Notes: generated by a model not told the origin, from the letters alone. DNA of 64,000 nucleotides from Neurospora tetrasperma FGSC 2508 (GCF_000213175.1 NW_009799179.1:8388705-8452704); one strand, 5' to 3'; counted from the stretch's first letter, positions 1 through 13,447 are shown. Numbers and translations are program-made.

Positions 1-326
1 ACATCCGCCATGGGAGCGCTACCTGCTGGCGCAGTTGTGACGGGGCCGGGAGCAGCAGGTTGATGAGGCCACACACTTCCGTTCCTCACGTCGTGCTGAC
101 GCTTGGGGAGTGCAGCGAGGTTAAGATGCGGCAGGCCGGCGCTGTCACGGTTGTTGATGTACATGTTCTGAGGAGCGGGCTGCTGAGGAGGAGGAGGAGG
201 CGGCCCTCCAGGACCCGAGGACGAACCCCAAGGGTTGGTGAAGTGTGGCTGGCTCGATTGATAAGACATGTGGTCGTAGTTTAGCGGTGCAAAACGGTGC
301 TGGTTGGCGTCTATGGTCATCATCAT
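1..326 (-). CDS. N-terminal part of a low-complexity protein, runs off left edge
   Basis: A minus-strand reading frame opens with three consecutive ATG codons (326-324, 323-321, 320-318) and stays open for about 108 codons to the window edge, so the gene is partial. The protein begins MMMTIDANQHRFAPLNYDHM and then carries a QPHFTNPWGSS stretch, a run of prolines followed by QQP, and a hydrophilic Ser/Asn/Pro-rich segment. No catalytic or DNA-binding domain lies in the visible part. Disordered starts with an 'FTNPW'-like motif and a very long upstream region are common in fungal developmental transcription regulators (for example C2H2 factors of the CON7 kind), but that is a guess from style, not a domain match. 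The many ATGs leave the exact start open. An intron near the edge cannot be excluded. Confidence 0.6.
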   Translation of the reverse strand, partial: MMMTIDANQHRFAPLNYDHMSYQSSQPHFTNPWGSSSGPGGPPPPPPQQPAPQNMYINNRDSAGLPHLNLAALPKRQHDVRNGSVWPHQPAAPGPVTTAPAGSAPMAD

Positions 327-430
327 TGGGGTTTTGTGTGTGCAACGAGTGCGGTGTCCTTCCCAGTCTTGTTTGTGAGGTGAACTGGTGAACTTGGGGA
401 AGAGAGGAGTTGAAGGTGTTTGTCGACAGT

Positions 431-479
431 GGTAGGTAGGTATGTAAGTAAGTATGTAAGTATGTATGTATGTATGTAG
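431..479. repeat. GTAG/GTAT tetranucleotide microsatellite
   Basis: An imperfect tetranucleotide array: GGTA/GGTA units change into TATG/TAAG units over about 49 bp. It lies just upstream of the minus-strand start at 326, so it may fall in that gene's 5' UTR or promoter. Such arrays are usually length-variable between strains. Confidence 0.8.
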
Positions 480-3184
480 TAGTTGCTGATCAAACGCGGG
501 ATCCTTTTAGTCGGGTCGAATGTCAAGAGAAGATCAAACCACGAGTTGACAAGGAGGGATCAGCGACCTTAAGTGTTCTTGGGGGTCTGAGAAGCTCAGA
601 TGGCATGCGAGCAGCCCTGGGAACAATGGGGAGTACCAAACTGCAGGCTAGGGCCAATCGGGTATGCGTCCACTTCAGAGCAGCGAACCCAAAATCGACT
701 GAACGGTATTGTCTCCTTGGTCAGCGGGACAAGTGGAGTCGGCTTCGAGCTAGGTATATTCTGTGACGACCTCGGGGCGAGATTGATCGACGGTGGAATC
801 TCCCGGTCCAAGGGGCCCTAGCAGGGACGTTGAGGAGACAGGGTTCACCCAATGATGCAGGCGAGCCAGGGCGGTCTTGTCGTCCGCTGTGCTTTTCTAC
901 TCGCTACTGTGTAGAAGAGAGAAGACAGAAGACGGGGGGGTTCAGGGCTGACGTTGGTCTGCTTGTTTGGCCAGAGGAGCAGGCTACTCTCAGCTCAGTT
1001 GGGACAGGCGGGAGGGCCGAAGAGAGGAAGAGAGGAAGAGGAGAAGATCGGCTCCTTGTGAATGCTTGTATGGATGTTGTAAGGGTCTTTCTTGTATGAA
1101 TGCTGAAGGGGGGAGAGATCTGTTGCTGCTCGACAGGAACCGGTGTTTACGGTGCTGGCTTTGTGTCCTGATGTGTCCGGGAAATCGACGGTTAAACTTT
1201 TTTCAGGACAGATGATTGCGCGATAGTTGCAGTGGTGTCGGGTGCGAGTGGTCCAAGTGTTTCGAGTGTTGTAGGTTGACTGCGTGTACTTGCGCTAAGC
1301 TCTTGCTCCGTCAGGCTTTGATTTAGTTGGTTTGATGAGATGTCTCTATACTGTGGAAAACGGAGGAGGCCAGTCTGCTGGACAATGCGGAGGGTTGGCC
1401 AAGCTTTAACAGAAGCGAGCTTCGTCCGCCCGTCCAAAGGGATGCCGTTATGAAGTCAATGGTTGAATGGGAAAGCCCAAACCACCTACCTCGAGCCAGA
1501 CATGACAAGCGCAAGCCCACTCCCCCTGCCCACACGCCTGCTCCAGTTCAAGGTTGGGGGATGGCTTGGATGGGTTGGAAGGAAGGATGGCTCGGTATGG
1601 CTGGTACCTGAGTACATTGTCCTTGTACACAGCGGCAGGGGTCGGGGGGCAAGATGGGAGTGGGGAGGACAGCCCCGGGGGGTGGCTTTAGGTGAATGGG
1701 GGCAGGCTGGCTCCCACCGACAGGGCAGGGATGCGAAATATTCAAGAGATGCAAATAGCAGTCGCAAAATTGCGTTCGACCTTTTCCGAATTGATTCACA
1801 CAAGGAGCCGTTTCAACTCTCTTCTGAAGGCTCTTCAGGGTCGGTCAATGGTTGATGATCAGGATGCCAAGTGACGGGAGCAAAAGGCTGAAGGCCAGGT
1901 GGTGTGCTGCTTCTGGCAGCCCCCGCACTTGCTGTCAATGTCATTGCCGGATATGGGCGGAGGAGTTGTGTGCTTGCATCAATTGATTCATTGCTTCTGT
2001 TGTTTTGGAGACGAATTGGGATTTGGTCAAGTTGGAGAGTACAGTATGCAACTCGGTACACAGCAGCACAACGGCCTCCATCTCAAGGTTGGGTCGGTGC
2101 TAAGGCATGTGTGTGCTGCTACACTATGTATGAGCATGTGGAGGTTCGTTGTTTTCCTTTTCTGCAGGGTCTGGGACGACAGCCCTCATCTGACACTGTG
2201 TGGCTGACTCGACATGGACACACTGTCGCAGTGTGAATGGGGGTTGTCGCTGGCCCTCCGGACGGGGGCTCCTCGTTACCCTCCACAATCGATAGTGGTT
2301 AGGATTCCCAGGAACTGTCTTGCGTTGTTATGCTGTGGTAAGATGGGCGTGTTGATTGGGAGTCGGAATGGGGACACGCATGCCCCGGCTATCAGCTCTC
2401 AGCGCTGTGACGACTGTGAAGTCTGGAAGCAGGCTGGACGATAGACAATTGACGCTCGACGCTGGAACGAAGCCGGGATGTACGAGGCGGGAGCAGCCAT
2501 TTCCAGTCGCAGCTTGACAAGCTCGACGACCGGATGACGGGATTGCATTTGACGCAAGATTCGTCCCAGCTGCACGACTCCAACACCCAATCCCATGTCT
2601 GTGGTTTCAGCATCCCATCATAGCTTTCCAATTCTTCGGGGCTTTGACAGTTGCTTGCCGGGACTGTCTCTTCTACCCGCACCTTTCGAATGCCAACATG
2701 TCTCCCTGTGAATTTGTGATGGGTTTTTTTTGCCCTGCAGTAATCAAGATGCTGTGTGTGATTCTGAACGCCGGGGGCAATTCCGGAGGGTGTCACCTTC
2801 CAGCGGAGTTGTCATGAACGCCATGTTCTTTGTGCATGCGTCATTGGTGGCAGTTGTGGAACAGGGTGCAGGGCACAGGAGTTGGGGGCATTGCCCCTGT
2901 CCCTCACAGGCAGGTACGTACCGCCAATGTGTCGGCTGGCAGGTGGGAAGGCAATTCTATCTGAATGCCATTAGCAAGGACACCCGACTCATCGACAAGA
3001 AAAGCGGATTCGGCAGGGGCCACTGCAGCCCACCACCAACGTATGGACTAACCCCATCCGCGATACCGACTGCAGAGAAAAATGGCGCTAGCCCCCATCC
3101 CCTTCTGCCGCTTGCTCTCATTTGTTGCGGCGGCACAGTGAGGGTACTCTAACGTCGAGACTGACTAGTTTCTTGTCAGTCGAC

Positions 3185-3204
3185 AAAAAAAAAAAAAAAA
3201 AAAA
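3185..3204. repeat. poly(A) tract, 20 nt
   Basis: An uninterrupted run of 20 A after GTCGAC. One of several long homopolymers in the gene-poor region. No flanking target duplication or coding sequence suggests a retroposed mRNA. Confidence 0.9.
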
Positions 3205-5836
3205 GTGAGCAGTATCGGTACATGAACATTACACCAGCCCAGTGCAGGTGTTTTCAGGCAGGTTTCGGTATCACGGATTGTTACGTTAGTAGACTTGTGC
3301 TAACGAGCAGTGCTTCTCAAGTTTACCTCAAAGGCTGTTCTGCTTGGGATGGGAAAGTAGCTACACTCAGTCACGTCACGGGACGTGTAGGACAGCGATG
3401 CCAGCTGCAACTTGACAGTCCCCATCGCATGCTTGAATGAAAACCTTTTCCGCCGTGTGAGATCATTCCAATTGGCGTGCGGGGACGAAGCGGAGTTCAG
3501 TTGTGTTTTACCACACAAAGTGCTAGTAAATATACAGGGTCGCTGTCGACAGAATGAAACGGACGTCTATTGGAAGGCGTGAGTGGGGGTGCTCGTAATT
3601 ACTCGACGCTCTGTGACGTCTGTCGTTCGACCTCGCAGTACGCGCGAGGCGCAAATCAAAACGGCCCGAGACGAAGACGGTTTTTGGGCGGTGCCTCGTA
3701 CAGCAGCCAGTTTCTTCACTGAGGAGGATTGCAGCGCCAGCTCTCCCGAAATCAACCTTAGCAAAATGGCTGGGCCAAGTGCAGGCGAAGGGTAGGCCAT
3801 GATATCAGCCGAGAAATAATCGGGCGAGCCTCGCTTTGTTAATGTTGAGGGCGGTCCCCTTTGTTTGTTTCGCAGCCTTTCAGTCCTTCGTCGTGACGAA
3901 ATTTGACAATAACCAGGTCGGAATTCCAAGCTGGCGTCACGGCTCTTTCCGTTCTGTGAGGTATGCCACTGACATCAGCCGAATGCCCTACAGAGATGCC
4001 GTACACTACCATACATTCGGCATTCTTACCGCGGCGGCCAGAAAGAAACGGTCCTGAAACGCATCGATACCGGCGGTATGATAGTATAATATGAACTTGT
4101 CATAACCGGACTCCACGCCGTCAAGTGGAAGCCCAACATTTCAGGGAACCCTCAGATACTCCACGATTGCGAAGCCGCGTCCGAATCAGCGGAGTCCAGT
4201 CATCGTCAGCCGTGGGTCGGGACCCCCAACTGCGGAACGGGAGCCTCCTGGTTCGGAATTTCATACATGAGATCTGGTAACTTTGCGAAACGGGGACAGG
4301 GATGTTGCACTTTACACCGCAAAATCTGTCCACACATGGAGAGCTTGCGAGTTCCTGCATCGCTTCATCAAACAATGCCAAACGTGTTCATCCGTTCTTG
4401 CGAACGACAAAGACCACAGACAAAGTGCAAAGCTGCAACATTTCCATGCTCGCGGTGGTTTCGGCATTTGGACGCTGCCCACCTAGGGCAAATGGCGCTA
4501 CTCTGTCGACATCCTGGCGTGGCCAAACTCCCAAGGTGTGTGGGCTCGCGACCTCACCGCGGAAACCGTCGAACACGAAGCGGTCGGCCAGAGGACCGGG
4601 AATAAAAGAAGCAAAAACTAGTACCTCAAGCGTCGACAAAGCAAGGGTACTGCAGCCTGGTCCACTCTGCCGTTGCCCACGGCAAGCGGGCCAATAGCGG
4701 CACATTAGGTGGGGTGGCTACCCCTGACGCCTCCATCGACGTCCCCATGATCCCCCGCCAGGTTGGCAACTTCGCAGGTGAGCACATCACCCTATCATCT
4801 CCATCGGCCTCCATCGCCCAGCCATCAACACCGCACTTGACGGACAACGGGTGTGGTGTGGTTCGAACGTGAGATTTTATCAGATCTCACTGTTGGCAAC
4901 TTGGCACGCTATGTCTCTTTGTCGGGCGCGAGCTCCTTATCGTCGTCATCGTCGTCGTTGTCGCCTCGATGTGACAGGCAAGACCCATCAACTTATTGAA
5001 CCAGCTCACCACGCAATACGATGATGATGCCTTCTCTGATGACTGGCAGTTTGGCAGGAAAAGTTTGATACAACGTGTGACTCGGATGGATATCGGATGC
5101 GCCACTCTTGATATTTCCCTCCTTTCTTTTCCCTTTCGACGACATCTTATTTTCATGCAAATGATTCGAGGCATAAATGGCTGACTGACTGGTGTGCAGC
5201 ATTCTGCTTGGTAACATTGGAGCCACCTCCACAACTCGCTATTCCGCGTTCAATGTTCACTGTAACTCTGTGTGCTGAGTGTTCGCGTCCACCATGACGC
5301 ATGCAGAACTGGATCATCGTCGCTCATTGCCTCTTTGGGCAGAAAGAGATACAGCTCTCCTATTCGTCCACTCGGTCCTTCGAGATGAGCCAAATAACAT
5401 CTTGTACACCTTGATGGTCACCTCGCGTTAAGGAAATCGCTCGTTGACCAGGAGAACAGCGCTCACTGGTTCAAAAACATTGTTTGTGCATATTCAGGCG
5501 CAATCTTGAGATGGTTTCTCCTGGGGCGCTGGAGGAAAAAAGCGGAGAGGATCGGAGGAAGTCGTAAAGGAGAACGGGTGTCTCCTTGCTACGAGATGCG
5601 GCCAGGAGTCAGTGACCTCAACGTTCCGTTACCGCTATCCTATGTCCCAGTCCAAAAGACGAAAGGTATGCCTCGAAGGCTGCAAGAAGAATTCCAAAAC
5701 GGCACGGAGAAGACCGAGATGATGCTGGGAGGGTTGAATGTCTGGCAGGTATGCCCCATGCTCATCTCGAAAGCTGGTGTAGCCCGTTTTGGGACCCTAA
5801 AGCTCACTACGGTCCATTAATCAAGGGAAGTCAATC

Positions 5837-5837
<1 letters not shown>

Positions 5838-5880
<43 letters not shown>
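5838..5880. repeat. poly(A) tract, 43 nt
   Basis: An uninterrupted run of 43 A, the longest homopolymer in the window. The bases before it (ending TCAATCC) and after it (GAAAGACAATC) give no clear target-site duplication. It could be a replication-slippage product, a retroposed tail, or partly an assembly estimate. Confidence 0.9.
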
Positions 5881-5882
<2 letters not shown>

Positions 5883-8800
5883 AAGACAATCTCGCAGCTA
5901 TTACACTACCCTTCAGTAAAGGCAAGGGCGCGACTACGGTTGTCCTTGTCTGTAGAGGTTAGGATCAGTATGTATAGACACCGTCTCGGGGGGCTCGCCC
6001 TTCCCTATTAGGACAACCGAGTATGGTTTACTAGGGGGGCTCGTCAGTGGCAGCTGGGCAGGTCGCCGATGTTTGATGGCGTTCCGCTGGTGCGTGCAAA
6101 TAGGGGAGCCGGGAAGACGTCCATGGCGGCTATCTTGCTAACCAGGGGGGGGAACCAGAACAGGAGACAATGGGGTGTTGGAACCCCATCTTTCTGGTCA
6201 TCGATGTCAAGAGCGAGGCTGAGTAAGGAGCTGCAGCCACATCCGCACGAGGTACAGAACCATATCGAGAAAACCCTGAATGTCTATTTTCGCAATGATG
6301 CAGCCCTTATTCTCGGCTTCACATGGTAACCCAGATATTGGTGTAAATAGCCCTCTTTGCGGATGAAACTATCAACGGCTCGCGTTTGATCGTCGTTCCT
6401 ACGGATCTCTTAAAAGTGGCAACGGCGCTGATCGCACGAAGCCATTCGACACGCTCATGGCGAACATTTGTACTAGGAGAGGGTCTATCCAACTCCCTGG
6501 GAACTACACCACACTATTTACACGCACATGGAGGTTGTCAAGGTTGTTTAAGATTCCCGAGGACAAGATACAGCGACGATCGCCCCTGAGAAAATATGAC
6601 TGGCAGCAGGACACAAGAGCGTCGGCTAGTGTGCCCCCAATTTGCCAAAAAGAAATAGCGAGAACGGCCTGGACGAAGGACCAACGATCTAGGTGCCTGA
6701 ACTATACGAAGTGGGTAAGTAAATTCCTCAGCTCAGGTACCTCTAGCTATTACTTACCGCCCGCATATCAGTAGTGGATGGTATCGGGGACGATAGAGTG
6801 ACATTCGGCGATGTTACATTGACCAAGTGAGGATGGGAAATTGATTGAACAAGATTAACTGGGGAAACTCTCCCCGCGGGACAAAAGCACATCCAACCAT
6901 TTTAAGAAGAGGGATGGCGGGCACACGATGGACTGCTAAAAGAATGGGTGCCAAAGACAAAGAACCCAACTCCAAGACCCTCGACACGGTGTTGCCAGCT
7001 GGGAATACACACTCGCGAGAAATTACTCCTTGGAACGCGAGGATGGTGAAGTTGCCTTGATCCATAACGAGATTCGGTCCAAATACCAGCGAGGAATTCG
7101 GTCGTGGGTTCTGCCGAGGACGGACACTGGACAAAACCAAATTTTGGCAGAGGCACAGCCAGGATCGACAAGGGTGTGTTACAGATCAGACAAGGGTTCC
7201 CGAAGAGGGCAGGCTCGATGGAAACCCTTGCGCCAAAAATGCCAAAGACGACAGACTGCCCGTGTTTGCGACAGGCGACATCCCTCCTTCTCAACGACAT
7301 CAAAAGTTGCCTCTGTTAGCAGCTTATCTTGACATCGTATGGATGCCAGACGGTTGATGTCATGCTCCAAACAGCAGCACAAGCAGCAACTCCGCTGCCG
7401 GCATCTGGACGCGTATGCAATGCATAGCTATCTAACAATGTCCTAAATCTCGTCGCCAGTCATGATGACTTTGTCCTTCCGAACCTCCCGTACCAGCAAC
7501 CGCAGTACACTATGTACATGTCGGGATTTGGCATCTAGCGTCTCCAAAAGACCCCGGCGCTCCCTGGACAGAGCAAATGATCACTCTCGTTTAATTAGAT
7601 GGATAAAATGGATAGGAACGGCGCCGTGGGGCAGCGTCCATCGGCGAATTCACAACGACTCCATACCCCCGTCAGCGCTACGGAATACCCAATCTGGGCA
7701 ATCCCACAAATCCCCAAGGACCCAAGAGATCCTAGAACTCCAGAATACCACCGTTTTCTAGGAAGCGAGTTGCGACTCAAGCGAACCATCACTACAGTAC
7801 AATCTCACCCACCCACCATCCAAGCTATACTCGGAGGATCATCTACCCCATAGTGCTTGTGCTTGTCGTGTGGAGTTGGAAGATGATGTTCGATGTGTGA
7901 GGATACCTACCTACCTCTCGAATGTGCTGCTTTTATCTCACAGACCCCGTTCTTGACGCATCCTTCACATCCTTAATCTGGCCTGGGACCCTCGTGATAT
8001 CTTGGTAATTTCTCCAGACTTCAGGTTTCAGTGGGAGATCAGCACTGCTCGCTGACGTTGACATCTGTCAAAATTACAACACCGACGTCCACACAGCCGC
8101 CTAAGCCCCGAGATCGGCCAAGCTGTCAAGTGTGTGTTTCGAGCTCCCCTGAATCCCGATTGCATACGGTACGTAACGCAGGAGGGCAACAACTGCCGGC
8201 GGCAGACATCTCTGTTGTGCGCTACCCGCTCGCTTTCGCCGCGTTGAATGGAAACGTGCGAATAGATTGAAAAGCCCCATACAGGTTTCAGCGGACAGCA
8301 GAACGGCTGCAACGCCAACAAGTTACCTTTTGAAATAGATAACAACAAGCGGACTGTTTCCGAAATCATCTTGTACTATGTACAGTACCCCAAAGATCGG
8401 AATCTGGAGTAACGGTTGCGGTAGTTGGGCCCAGTATCCACCAAATCTCCCTCCCGTCCATCTTGGCAGCCACTAGTGCTAGGACCGCTGCAGAGAAGAA
8501 AAGAGCTTTTGCGGCGACACCATTATCATTGCCTACAGTAGCAGTTGACGGCTTCTTGATGCAGTTTGGCGGTCAATCCAACTTGACGGTCAAAGGTGTC
8601 ATGATCCCCAAAGTCACACAAATTGAAGCCTCATTCGGAACGGAGGGTGCCATCACCCGCTGTTGATGCGACGGCAGAATCACAGCCGCTTTCCTGTTGA
8701 GCCTTCGACAAGAACGCCAAATGCCTACTGACTAGTCTAGAGTCCCACAGCCGACGACGTGCAGACAATTTACGGGGTACATCCGCCAAACACTGATAAT

Positions 8801-9851
8801 CGGTTCAGTGCAACGGCGCGGTTTGCGGCGCCAGGAAGCCTGTCTTCACCGTCTTCACTCAGCCTTTCTCAAGCCCCTTCGAGGCACCACCATAGGACGC
8901 CATGAAGCGCCACGGCTAAAGAAGACGGCTCAGATTCGGCCCTTCCTATTCAACAAGATGAACACTGCAAGCCCAATGACGCCGCTGTTCAAGGAACAAT
9001 GACCTTGTCTTGTTGGCTGTCGCATCCAGGCACGTTCTGCCCTCTTCTGTGTCGCGATATGCAATGCATCATCAGATCAGGTCAACAACAAGTCCTGCAT
9101 TGGTCTAGGTTAGTCCATACGACAAGACTGCGGCAGCTCACTGCAGCAACACGAAAGTGATCTACCGTTCCCCAACTTGACAAGGCCCCAACACGGCCTT
9201 GGATATGCTTGGTAGCCGTTTGCCGCGCAACTACCAAGGAAGAAAGCCCAGGAAACGAGGAACGAGAGATGGTGTCTATATACGGGTAGTGATGTTTGCC
9301 GCATCGTGATCGACAATGCCTAGCGCATCTGTCAGATCTGTCTGTCGTGCATCACTTGAAAGTAGATTCATCCTTACGGTTGGAGATCGCTTTGCGCCAA
9401 GTTCAAAATAGTCTTTGACCCTTTCCCTCGTCATGGCACAAAGTGAAATGGGTTTGCCAGTTTGTCCAAGTTTCAGTTGCTAACTTGGCTTGGCCCATTT
9501 GCTTGCCTTCCTCTGCTCTTTCCTGGCCATAGAGCTATTCTTTTTTGAGATAAGTTTCAATTTCCAGTGGTAGGTATGTATTGCCCCGCCAAAAGCAAAG
9601 CGCCCTGTAGGGCCTGGATCTCTGTGCTAAGGGGGTGGCTTCAATATAGCAAATGCCGCCATCTTGACTTGTCATTATTGATACATGTCTAAATCCGTCC
9701 GCCCGCCGTTCGAAGATGCAACCAACCCGAAAGAGAGGAAAAGATATGAAAGACGCCGGCAAGAGGAAGACATAAAGAAACAGTCAAGACCAAAAGTACC
9801 AAAGCAAGACATATGCAGAGCATGGAGTATGCAGCCCTCCAGTCGCTCTCT

Positions 9852-9853
<2 letters not shown>

Positions 9854-9893
<40 letters not shown>
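9854..9893. repeat. poly(T) tract, 40 nt
   Basis: An uninterrupted run of 40 T preceded by the pyrimidine-rich CGCTCTCTCC. Orientation is opposite to the tract near 5.8 kb. No associated gene is visible. Confidence 0.9.
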
Positions 9894-11782
9894 CCTCCAT
9901 TCATGAGTACGACCGTGGGGTTATTACCGGCTGACTAAGTCAACATGAACACTAAGGGAACACTGTCGTCGAAAGTTTGACACAGTTCCGAGTTCATGCA
10001 TTCATGCATCGGACGAACCTTCAATGGTGCAAACTGTTTCCATTCGGGATCATCGCAGTCAGCGTTGCATCCCTGGCGAGCGAGCTAGGAGCCCCAGCAC
10101 AACGTCCTTTTTTTCATTTTTTCATGAAAGGGATCACAACAAGACATGCCTGAGCTGCTGTCCGTAACGTTCCCTTCAGTCTCGATTTTGCGAAAGCGCG
10201 GTCGGAGGCGGGTCCGGTTCTAACTACAAGCATGTCGTGATATTGACCGACGGCTGCTGCACATGTTCATTTACTCTGTTGTGATGCGCCACCCCAGGCC
10301 AACCCTTCCTTCTACTTGACGTTGTCAGGGATCTTTTTCTGCTGGTCAACAAATTCAAATTCACCTGATCCAGGGGCGTCGACAAGGCGTCCCTTACCCC
10401 TGGTCAGTGATCGACATAACCTCAGCACGCCCCTTGGGACATGATAGATCATCCCTGGGTTCCCTAATACCTAGCACCAGGGAATAACCTCAATTGTGTT
10501 CAATGCTTTTTATTTTCTTTATGCTTGTCGCTGTATCGAATTGATATCGGCCGGCCGCTTGGCAGTCTGCAAATTACCGAGCCACTGCTGTTGTGGACGA
10601 AAGAACAAATGTTGGGCGTTGTGGCTTGCATTTCGTTGTCGCCATATTTTCCCGCCCCTGGCCCTCCCTCCCCGTATTCCCTTTATCATGCGAAGCTTCT
10701 TTACACTCCACTTTTGCATTTCCTGGGGAATGGTACGTACCGTACCACCTTGCTCGCAAACAATGGGACATTGTCTCTTTCTCTTACCCCTTTATACCTC
10801 GTGGCAGTCTGGTCGTGATCGACAACCCCGCCGAATGGCCGGTTGCAATGGGACAAACCCCTAACCACAGGCTTCACATCGTAGGGTACTGAAGCAAAAG
10901 CTAGTACACTACACTCGCACAGCCAAAAGCCCAGCGACGAAAGAGAAGTAAAATGGGAGGACAGCCCTCCTTGGAATGTCCTCCAAGACATATCGTTCCG
11001 CTAATTCTCAAACATATCACGGTTCGGCATTCGCGGCCCCATGCACTGGGCAGGGGTAATCCTTTGACGCTCGAGATATGGTAAAAGACGAGGCCAGCCA
11101 GCGCCCAATGTTCCCCATCACACAATACACAAGTCCAGAGGCGCTTCACAAAACTCCGCAAGGCTGTCACCAAGTTTCTCGGCACGACAAGAAAGGAAGG
11201 TCCATAAACAGAGATCCAGTAGTGTCGGTCCACGATCAGTCACCGCACGCAACTCCATAGTCCACGCAGTATGTACACTAGACTACATACTAGCTGCTCC
11301 AGGGCGCCGGAAACCCTCGTGCTTCCCATTCTCCCCCGATCGACACACCCCCATCATCGGGTACATACCATAGAGGCGGCAGATATGTAGTATAAGGCGG
11401 TAATAAAGAGCGGTGTGAGTGGACAATACACACTAGGTACACTAGAGTCTAGAGTGCTTCAGCGTCTCGCCAGTAAGACCTGTTCCCCTCTTTTTTTTTT
11501 TCCCCTATCAAATGCCGTGCCTCGTTGGTGGCGTTTCAAAGGTGAAGCTTCTGTAAGATGAAAGTGAGTGAGTCGAGGTTTTGGGAGGCTATCCGCTATC
11601 ATCCAGATCGTTCAGGGCCCAGGGCCAAAAGTCGATATTGAAGGTATTTCCACCTTGGAAGCGGACCTGTCTGTATCCACTACGGCTTTTATCGGCAGTG
11701 AACTTTTACCAATCTATGTACCGGTTCACTAAGCTCAGCCTGGTAAGACTCATGTGACGGTATCGGGTATCCAGGCCCTCGA

Positions 11783-11784
<2 letters not shown>

Positions 11785-11819
<35 letters not shown>
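11785..11819. repeat. poly(T) tract, 35 nt
   Basis: A run of 35 T, followed after a single G by six more T. A shorter T11 run lies nearby at 11491-11501. There are no coding features around it. Confidence 0.9.
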
Positions 11820-11820
<1 letters not shown>

Positions 11821-12138
11821 TTTTTTGTTCCAGTCTGTCCAGAGCATGGAGCCCTTTTTCGAAATCTGCTGGACAATAGGGTCTCCGCTGGAGACAATTC
11901 ACAAGCTGCTTGTCAAGATTAAAAGAAAAAAGAAAAAAAAACTGCCATGAGGATGTGTAAGTGTACACTATTGCTCGCACATGGTAAGTCTGCATCTTCT
12001 CTCTGCACCAAGCATACCGCCTGAGAAGGTGAAAGAAATGTCGGCTGGGAGAGTCCGAGAGAGGTGCATGAACATGGCGTACGTATGTACTAACTTTCAA
12101 TTTCCATTGGTAGCTGAAGTAGGCTCGGTAAACTCATA

Positions 12139-12204
12139 GTCAAAAAATACTGTCCCTCTCACCCACATATCCAATGACTTAAAGGGGGGACAGTATTTTT
12201 TGAC
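12139..12204. repeat. 18-bp perfect inverted repeat (hairpin or tiny MITE)
   Basis: The left arm at 12139-12156 (GTCAAAAAATACTGTCCC) is matched without mismatch by its reverse complement at 12187-12204. The loop is 30 nt and partial similarity continues a few bases outside both arms. The layout is that of a minute inverted-repeat element or the footprint of a larger TIR transposon that lost its interior. As RNA it would fold into a strong hairpin. No target duplication is clear, so the mobile origin is inferred. Confidence 0.7.
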
Positions 12205-12479
12205 CATCACTGTAGGAACTGCGGGAAACTACACTACTATACAACCACAAAATGGCAAAGATCCTATCGGTACAGAGACCCCATCCGACCACATAGCCCC
12301 CCAGTCCTCATCAGGCGCACATGCAATCGAACTGCAACCCGCCAAACTCACAACCGACCACTCCTTTTCGCTCCTTTTGGGCATCCACCCACCCTACCGG
12401 TACTTGAGGGATCCGGGGCGACCAAGGGGATTCAAGGGGACCCGTCAACCTTACGTCGATATCATACGATAATTGTCCA

Positions 12480-12670
12480 CCCCCAACCGCCTCCCGCTCT
12501 GCGCATCGCTGCGCGCCCGCAAGCCGGGCTCCCTTCCTGCATTACGTCTAGGCTATATAAGGTTTAGTTGCCCTTGGTTAGCGTCCTCTTGGGAGTGGGT
12601 TAGCTTCAGTCTGTTAAGTAGCTTAGTTGGGCTTGCTGCTGTGTGACTTGCTGCTGTGTGACTTGCTGCA
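12480..12670 (+). promoter_or_regulatory. Promoter-like block: TATA-type motif plus 15-bp tandem repeat
   Basis: A GC-rich segment (12485-12535) leads into a TATATAA motif at 12554-12560. This is followed 70-80 bp later by a 15-bp unit, CTTGCTGCTGTGTGA, at 12632-12646, repeated at 12647-12661 with a partial third copy. The arrangement resembles a core promoter with transcribed leader, or the U3-R part of an old LTR, but no partner LTR is found in the window and no reading frame of note follows. Function is unproven. Confidence 0.3.
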
Positions 12671-13407
12671 GGATCAACATGTCTCGATCTTACATCCACC
12701 ACTCACAACCAGAATCGGAGTTTGCTCGGTACCGTGACACTAGTGGGAATGTTATAGCGGGAGTCAACCTCCGGAGTTGAGTACATATGTACTCTGTGTA
12801 CACTACATACATGATGATCTGTGCGGCTCAGTCGCCTGAAAGCGAGTAGAGAATAGCAGCGTACGTAGGAACCAGCAACTAACTTGGCCATTCCATGTTT
12901 CTTTACTTGGCTCTATCACCATGAGCTACTACTACAATGTCACTCCCAGGTAACCATCCAACTGAGTTGTTGGCTAAGTAGGCTTTTATCATCAGGTGAA
13001 TGTTGTAATCTACCTACATTCGTCAGCGTCATCCATAACCATTTTTTGCCGCTCAGTAGCCGGCGCAAAGGTCAAGGAAATGTGAGTGTAAAGTCAAGTA
13101 GTGTAAAGCGGCCAGTTCAAGTTCGTGTTGGAGGTTTTTTCTTTCAACCACTCTCTTACCGTGCAGGGTCTGCAGCTGCACTCTGCAGTATTAAGGCAGC
13201 ATTGAGGCATACCAAGACCCTCATAACGGCCGTCTTACTGCGTTGTAATCATCGGTACCTACTTATATAAAGCCAAACCTACATAGTGCCCTCGTACTCG
13301 TTTTCCCCCCTGTACCTGGTATCTTGTTTTTCCATCACGGCATATGCACTGTGCAATACTGTGGAGCTCAGAGGGTAGGTACCATCAATTGGCAATAGCC
13401 TTGATGA

Positions 13408-13411
<4 letters not shown>

Positions 13412-13444
<33 letters not shown>
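13412..13444. repeat. poly(A) tract, 33 nt
   Basis: A run of 33 A between TTGATGATTGT and GTCGAACGC. It belongs to the same group of long homopolymers scattered over 3-22 kb. Confidence 0.9.

Positions 13445-13447
<3 letters not shown>

Noticed and set aside
1463-1855. 130-codon plus frame and a 105-codon minus frame over the same DNA
   Set aside because: Both are low-complexity and mutually overlapping with no motif, which is typical of G-rich non-coding DNA.
4840-4880. GGTTCGAA resembling a tRNA T-loop
   Set aside because: No acceptor, D or anticodon stems can be folded around it.
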